A stretch of 31,691 nucleotides of DNA from an uncultured Bdellovibrionales bacterium (lineage in GTDB: Bacteria > Bdellovibrionota > FAC87 > UBA2466): assembly GCA_937903155.1 (NCBI GenBank), contig CALCZU010000053.1, forward strand, positions 1-31,691. Direction: 5' to 3'. Positions 27,500-31,691 of the stretch are shown here, in pieces. The notes beneath the pieces are model-generated. The model saw only the letters and a program-made list of their open reading frames with translations. It made no database searches and was not told the origin of the DNA. Position 1 is the stretch's first letter. Every line of letters starts with the position of its first letter. A program made the translations under genes and the position numbers.

Positions 27500-30400
27500 A
27501 AATGGGAGAAAACAAAGTGAAGAAAAATTCCGTAGCAGTGATTGGAATCGCGTGTCGTTTCCCTGGGGCTCGAAACAAAGAAGAGTTTTTGCAAAATCTG
27601 CGAGACGGTAAGCCCGGCACTGTCTTTTTTTCTCCCGATGAACTAAAAGCTGCGGGAATTTCCGAAGGCGAAATTTCTGATCCTAGTTTTGTGAATGTTG
27701 GAGGAGTGGTCGAAGGGGCAGAACTTTTCGATGCGGAGTTTTTTGGCGTTAGCCCGCGAGAAGCCGAACTGATGGATCCGCAACAAAGAGTTTTCCTGCA
27801 GTCTGCATGGGAGTGTGTCGAAGATGCAGGGTACGCGGGTGAAATTTCGGGCAAACGCGTCGGCGTGTTTGCAGGCGCTTCAATGAGCACTTATCTGATT
27901 TTTAATCTCATGCCCAAATTCATGACGGAAGAAGTCGACGGAGTGACGAGCTTCCAGGCCATGATTTTAAATGACAAAGATTACATTCCGAGTCGCGTTT
28001 CTTATAAGTTGAATTTAAAAGGCCCGAGTATGGCCGTTCAAACCGCGTGCTCCACTTCCCTTGTCGCAGCCCATTTGGCCTGCCAGTCGATTGCAAATGG
28101 AGAATGCGACATGGCACTTGCTGGCGGCGTCTCTCTCATGTTCCCCCAAGAGCGCGGACACCTTTACCAGGAGGGTTCAATCCTTTCTAAAGACGGCTAC
28201 TGCCGCGCGTTTGATAAAAATGCGACTGGGACTCTAATGGGAAATGGCGTGGGAGTGGTGTTATTAAAGCCGCTCGAAAAAGCCCTCGAAGACGGCGACC
28301 ACATTTATTCTGTGATTGAGGGCTCCGCTTTAAACAACGATGGCTCGGACAAGGTGGGCTACACGGCGCCCAGTATCTCGGGACAAGCGGAAGTGATCGA
28401 AAAGGCTCAGAAAGCTGCAGGCGTGACGGCGGATCAGATTACTTACATCGAAGCGCATGGCACGGGAACCGTAATGGGTGATCCGATCGAAATGGCGGCA
28501 CTGACACAAGCTTTTAGAAGCACGACCGATAAAAAGCAGTACTGCGCCATCGGATCTCTCAAAACGATGGTAGGGCATATGGATTGCGCGGCCGGCATCG
28601 GAGGCCTGATTAAGGCGTCTCTCGCCGTAAAAAATCGTTTCATTCCTGCGAGTCTTCATTTTGAATCTCCGAATCCGGAGATCGATTTCGAAACGAGTCC
28701 TTTTGCGGTCAATACTCAGAGTCGAGAGTGGACGGGACTGGGACCTCTGAGAGCCGGGGTTTCTTCCTTTGGCGTCGGGGGGACAAACGCGCATCTGATT
28801 TTAAGCGAACCTCCAGCCTCGCTTGAGAAAAAAGAAATTGAAAGGCCGTGTTTGTTTCTTACTTCGGCTAAAACTGCGACTGCGGCGGAGCGTTCGACTT
28901 CTCAAATCCTTTCTTATCTCGAAAAAACGTCTCCAAAAGATTTTCCGGCCGTAGCTCATACTTTGAATTTTGGACGACAGAAGTTTTCTCATCGTCAATT
29001 CTTCATTGGAGGAGAGTGCTCAACTCTTCAATCTGAGAAGATTACAAAAGCCATTTCTTCAGAATTGAATTCTCAAGTCGTTTTTCAGTTCCCGGGGCAA
29101 GGATCTCAGTATGTTGGGATGGGACAAGAGCTTTACCAAACTGAAACGGTCTTTAAAGAAGCTCTGGATCAGTGCGCTGCGATCTTAGACCCTCAATTAG
29201 GCACTTCTTTAATTGATTTGCTTTACCCAGCGCCCGAAAAATTGAGCGAGGCTAGCGCGAGATTGATGCAAACAGAGTTTACCCAACCTGTTTTACTTAG
29301 CGTCGAATATGCCTTGTCGCAGCTTTGGAAAAGCTGGGGAGTTGAACCTGCCGCTTTCATTGGACACAGTATTGGCGAATATCTGGCCGCGCATTTATCG
29401 GGAGTTTGGACTTTAGAAGAAACGTTGAAGCTCGCCGTCCATCGAGGGAGATTGATTCAATCTCTTCCGCAAAATGGCGCGATGCTTTCGATCAGCTTAC
29501 CTGAGAGCGAAGTCAAAGCTTTGATTCCTGAATCACTCGATATCGCTGCGGTCAATTCGAGCGATGCGTGTGTGGTTTCTGGAATGAGAGAAACGATTTT
29601 AGCGCTTCAAAAAACTTTAAGTGCTGGAAATATTTCTTGTCAGCTTCTTCACACTTCACATGCTTTTCACTCGCGGCTCTTAGAACCTGTGAGAGAAAGC
29701 TTTCGAAAAGTTTTAAGAGAGGTTCGATTCCAAAATCCTTCTCTCCCGTTTATCTCTAATGTGACCGGCGATTGGATCACCGAAGAAGATGCGACCCGTG
29801 TAGAATACTGGGTTGAGCATCTTTTTAAAGCGGTTCGATTCTCTGATGGCTTAGAGACGCTTCACCAGAGTGGATGCATTCTCCTCTTGGAGGTTGGACC
29901 TGGACGAACGCTTTCAACGCTTTCTCAGAGGGGTGCACATCGTGGAAAGTTTAAAGCGTTTACTTCGCTCAGGCACCCACAGGAGAATATTTCGGATTAC
30001 CGCCTCATCTTAGAATCTGCGGGAAATTTGTGGCTCAACGGAGTAACGCTCTCTTGCAAAGCGGTCTCTGGCCAAACGAATTCTAACCGGGTTCCATTAC
30101 CGACCTATCCTTTTGAACCTAAAAGATACTGGGTGGATGCACCGAGTGCGAGAAATGTGTTCGTAAAAGCCCCACAGAAAAAAACCGTTTCGTTAGAACA
30201 TCCGGCCGAGACGTCTCAACCGATTTCAGGAGGGGCGTCGGAGGAAGAAGAATCGGCGAGCGGCATTGCAAAGCAAGTAGCAAGGCTTTGGGAACAGGCT
30301 CTGGGAATTTCTCCGGTGCCTTACCGTCAGGAATTTTTTAGCCTGGGAGGCGATTCTTTAGTTGCAAGTCGCATTGTTGCGAGATTGCAGCAATCTTTTC

Positions 30401-30573
30401 CGGTCGGCATTCAGGTTCGCCATCTTTTAGAGAGTCAGACGGTTGAAAAATTTTCTCAGACGATCGAAACACTCCTCATGGAAAAAATTGAATCCATGTC
30501 CGAAGAAGAGGCGGACAAACTTTTAAGCAACTTAAGCGAAGAAGCCCCGGCGGATGGAGTGGATTACAAGTGA
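27496..30573 (+). CDS. Single-module type I polyketide synthase (KS-AT-ACP, no reductive domains)
   Basis: The 1025-residue protein adds one two-carbon unit to the peptide. KS about 12-430 has the full triad: Cys185 in TACSTSL, His321 in EAHGTGT and His361 in VGHMDCAAG. AT about 528-830 has FPGQGSQYVGMG, Ser625 in GHSIGEY, and HAFH at 722-725, the motif that points to malonyl-CoA rather than methylmalonyl-CoA. ACP about 915-985 carries Ser954 in LGGDSL. No ketoreductase, dehydratase or enoylreductase lies between AT and ACP, so the beta-ketone should stay unless modified elsewhere. The tail after the ACP (IESMSEEEADKLLSNL) is acidic and resembles C-terminal docking tails. The ATG overlaps the NRPS stop; a GTG at 27517 preceded by GGGAG is an alternative start. 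Confidence 0.94.
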   Translation: MKMGENKVKKNSVAVIGIACRFPGARNKEEFLQNLRDGKPGTVFFSPDELKAAGISEGEISDPSFVNVGGVVEGAELFDAEFFGVSPREAELMDPQQRVFLQSAWECVEDAGYAGEISGKRVGVFAGASMSTYLIFNLMPKFMTEEVDGVTSFQAMILNDKDYIPSRVSYKLNLKGPSMAVQTACSTSLVAAHLACQSIANGECDMALAGGVSLMFPQERGHLYQEGSILSKDGYCRAFDKNATGTLMGNGVGVVLLKPLEKALEDGDHIYSVIEGSALNNDGSDKVGYTAPSISGQAEVIEKAQKAAGVTADQITYIEAHGTGTVMGDPIEMAALTQAFRSTTDKKQYCAIGSLKTMVGHMDCAAGIGGLIKASLAVKNRFIPASLHFESPNPEIDFETSPFAVNTQSREWTGLGPLRAGVSSFGVGGTNAHLILSEPPASLEKKEIERPCLFLTSAKTATAAERSTSQILSYLEKTSPKDFPAVAHTLNFGRQKFSHRQFFIGGECSTLQSEKITKAISSELNSQVVFQFPGQGSQYVGMGQELYQTETVFKEALDQCAAILDPQLGTSLIDLLYPAPEKLSEASARLMQTEFTQPVLLSVEYALSQLWKSWGVEPAAFIGHSIGEYLAAHLSGVWTLEETLKLAVHRGRLIQSLPQNGAMLSISLPESEVKALIPESLDIAAVNSSDACVVSGMRETILALQKTLSAGNISCQLLHTSHAFHSRLLEPVRESFRKVLREVRFQNPSLPFISNVTGDWITEEDATRVEYWVEHLFKAVRFSDGLETLHQSGCILLLEVGPGRTLSTLSQRGAHRGKFKAFTSLRHPQENISDYRLILESAGNLWLNGVTLSCKAVSGQTNSNRVPLPTYPFEPKRYWVDAPSARNVFVKAPQKKTVSLEHPAETSQPISGGASEEEESASGIAKQVARLWEQALGISPVPYRQEFFSLGGDSLVASRIVARLQQSFPVGIQVRHLLESQTVEKFSQTIETLLMEKIESMSEEEADKLLSNLSEEAPADGVDYK

Positions 30574-31691
30574 AGAACTTACCGCTGTCAGAGAAAAAGA
30601 ACGCGATTCTCAATCGACTCAAAAAAGGAGGGACCGTCGCGAAGACAGCTCCTTTGCCGAAACGATCGCTCGAGAAACCCGCGTTTCTTTCCTATGCTCA
30701 GCAGCGGATGTGGTTTTTAGATCAACTCATCCCCGGAATGGCGACCTATCATTGCCCTATTGGGTATCGTATCCGAGGCAAACTCGATATCGTCGCGGTT
30801 CGTGAAGTTTTAAATCAAATCATTCAACGCCATGAAAGTCTTCGAACCTCTTTTCCGATGAAAGACGGAAACGTCTATCAAGAAGTCGCTCCGAAATATT
30901 TGCTTCCTTTGGAAGTTTTTGAAATTACCGGTGACGATCGAGAAAATGAAGTTCAAAAGAAAATGGACGAGTTCATTCAACTCCCGTTTAATCTGGAAAA
31001 GGGACCGGTCATACGCGCAAAAGTATTTCGTGTGAGTCCTGAAGACCACCGAGTGGTGCTGGTCGTCCATCATATTCAATTTGATGCTTGGTCGCTTGAG
31101 TTATTCGACTCGGAATTTGTGACTTTGTTTGAACAGTATTGTGAGGGAAAACCATTTTCGCTTCCAGAGTTAAAAGTTCAGTATCCTGATTACGCCGTTT
31201 GGCAACGCGAAGGTCTTTCCGAAGAGGTTTTAAAGTCTCAATCTCAGTATTGGAAGAAAAAGCTGGGCGGAGAGTTGGAAATGCTGCAGCTTCCTTTCGA
31301 TTTTCCAAGAGAATCGATTCAGAGTTTTAAAGGTCAGTGCATGACGTTTGCTCTTTCGAGCGAGTTGACCTTAAGTTTGAAAGAATTGGCCGCTCAAGAA
31401 AACGCAAGCCTCTTTATGGTTTTGATGGCGGGTCTGAATGGCTTTCTCTCGCGCTACTCGGGTCAAAAAGATATTCTCATCGGAAATCCAATCAGTGGTC
31501 GCAGCCGCTCAGAGCTCGAGCCGTTGATTGGTCTCTTCGTCAATACGGTGGTTTTGAGAACTTCTTTAGAAGGTAATCCGACGATCCGTGAGATTCTTTC
31601 GCGCGTAAAGGAAACCGCATTTCAAGCGTATGAGAATAAAGACATCCCGTTTGAAAAATTAGTCGAAGATATCCAGCCGAATCGGTCTCTT
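30570..31691 (+). CDS. NRPS, N-terminal condensation domain only (runs off the window)
   Basis: From a GTG at 30570 that overlaps the PKS stop as GTGA, the frame stays open for 374 codons to the window edge. The product begins with a basic segment (LSEKKNAILNRLKKG) like that of the other plus-strand NRPS, probably a docking helix for the acidic PKS tail. A condensation domain follows: SYAQQRMWFLDQL, HHIQFDAWS (His167, His168, Asp172), YPDYAVWQRE, the NPISGRSRSELE and VNTVVLRT region, and PFEKLVEDIQPNRSL at the end. It should join the ketide to the next amino acid, and the adenylation and carrier domains are expected beyond the window. The start has no strong ribosome site and probably relies on coupling. 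Family certain, full length unknown. Confidence 0.93.
   Translation, partial: MKNLPLSEKKNAILNRLKKGGTVAKTAPLPKRSLEKPAFLSYAQQRMWFLDQLIPGMATYHCPIGYRIRGKLDIVAVREVLNQIIQRHESLRTSFPMKDGNVYQEVAPKYLLPLEVFEITGDDRENEVQKKMDEFIQLPFNLEKGPVIRAKVFRVSPEDHRVVLVVHHIQFDAWSLELFDSEFVTLFEQYCEGKPFSLPELKVQYPDYAVWQREGLSEEVLKSQSQYWKKKLGGELEMLQLPFDFPRESIQSFKGQCMTFALSSELTLSLKELAAQENASLFMVLMAGLNGFLSRYSGQKDILIGNPISGRSRSELEPLIGLFVNTVVLRTSLEGNPTIREILSRVKETAFQAYENKDIPFEKLVEDIQPNRSL

Noticed and set aside
30554..30805. Short open frame overlapping the end of the PKS gene
   Set aside because: It is out of frame with the condensation domain that starts at GTG 30570 and encodes no recognisable motif.
6674..31691. Siderophore pathway, suggested by the EntS-like exporter, MbtH and Ser modules
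   Set aside because: No catechol, hydroxamate or heterocycle-forming enzymes and no TonB receptor are seen, and FAAL loading favours a lipopeptide. The missing right part leaves a small chance.
1..31691. tRNA, rRNA, CRISPR arrays, insertion sequences, phage genes
   Set aside because: Almost every base is in a coding gene and the few gaps are under 150 bp; none shows such structures.

Overview
The window holds most of a hybrid lipopeptide biosynthetic cluster (non-ribosomal peptide synthetase, NRPS, plus polyketide synthase, PKS). It runs off the right edge inside an open NRPS gene. The host is Gram-negative: there is an RND inner-membrane pump, a TolC-type outer-membrane channel and a lipobox lipoprotein. 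Base composition looks mid-40s % GC by eye, genes are tightly overlapped, and GTG and TTG starts are used. A predatory or social deltaproteobacterial-type lineage (Bdellovibrionota or Myxococcota-like) would fit, but this is a low-confidence guess because no rRNA or marker gene is present.

Layout. At the left edge is a small plus-strand lipoprotein gene (132-542) whose stop overlaps the stop of the convergent TolC gene. From 20891 leftward runs a seven-gene minus-strand unit: MbtH-like protein, MFS exporter, a giant NRPS (4241 aa), RND pump, type II thioesterase, Sfp-type phosphopantetheinyl transferase and TolC channel. All junctions overlap or are short; the only sizeable gap (82 bp, before the RND gene) carries a candidate internal promoter. 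From 21038 rightward runs a divergent plus-strand unit: NRPS (2153 aa), a KS-AT-ACP polyketide synthase (1025 aa) and a further NRPS (first 374 codons only), each overlapping the next by 4 bp.

How it works together (inference from domain order). A fatty acyl-AMP ligase (FAAL) and carrier protein at the start of the giant NRPS activate and load a fatty acid. The assembly line then reads FAAL-ACP / C-A-PCP / C-A-(N-methyltransferase)-PCP / C-A-PCP // C-A-PCP / C-A-PCP // KS-AT-ACP // C-... Specificity codes read by eye suggest Gln-like, N-methyl-Ser, Ser, Gln-like, an unassigned residue, then a malonyl extension left as an unreduced ketone, then more residues encoded beyond the window. No epimerase and no terminal thioesterase are seen. 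The phosphopantetheinyl transferase arms the carriers, MbtH supports the adenylation domains, the type II thioesterase edits misloaded carriers, and MFS, RND and TolC proteins are the likely export route.

The 146-bp divergent intergenic region has overlapping back-to-back candidate promoters and a 10-bp inverted repeat (TGATGCGTRA). A related palindrome (TGCGTGACGCA) sits in the candidate promoter spacer of the RND gene, which suggests one regulator for synthesis and export.
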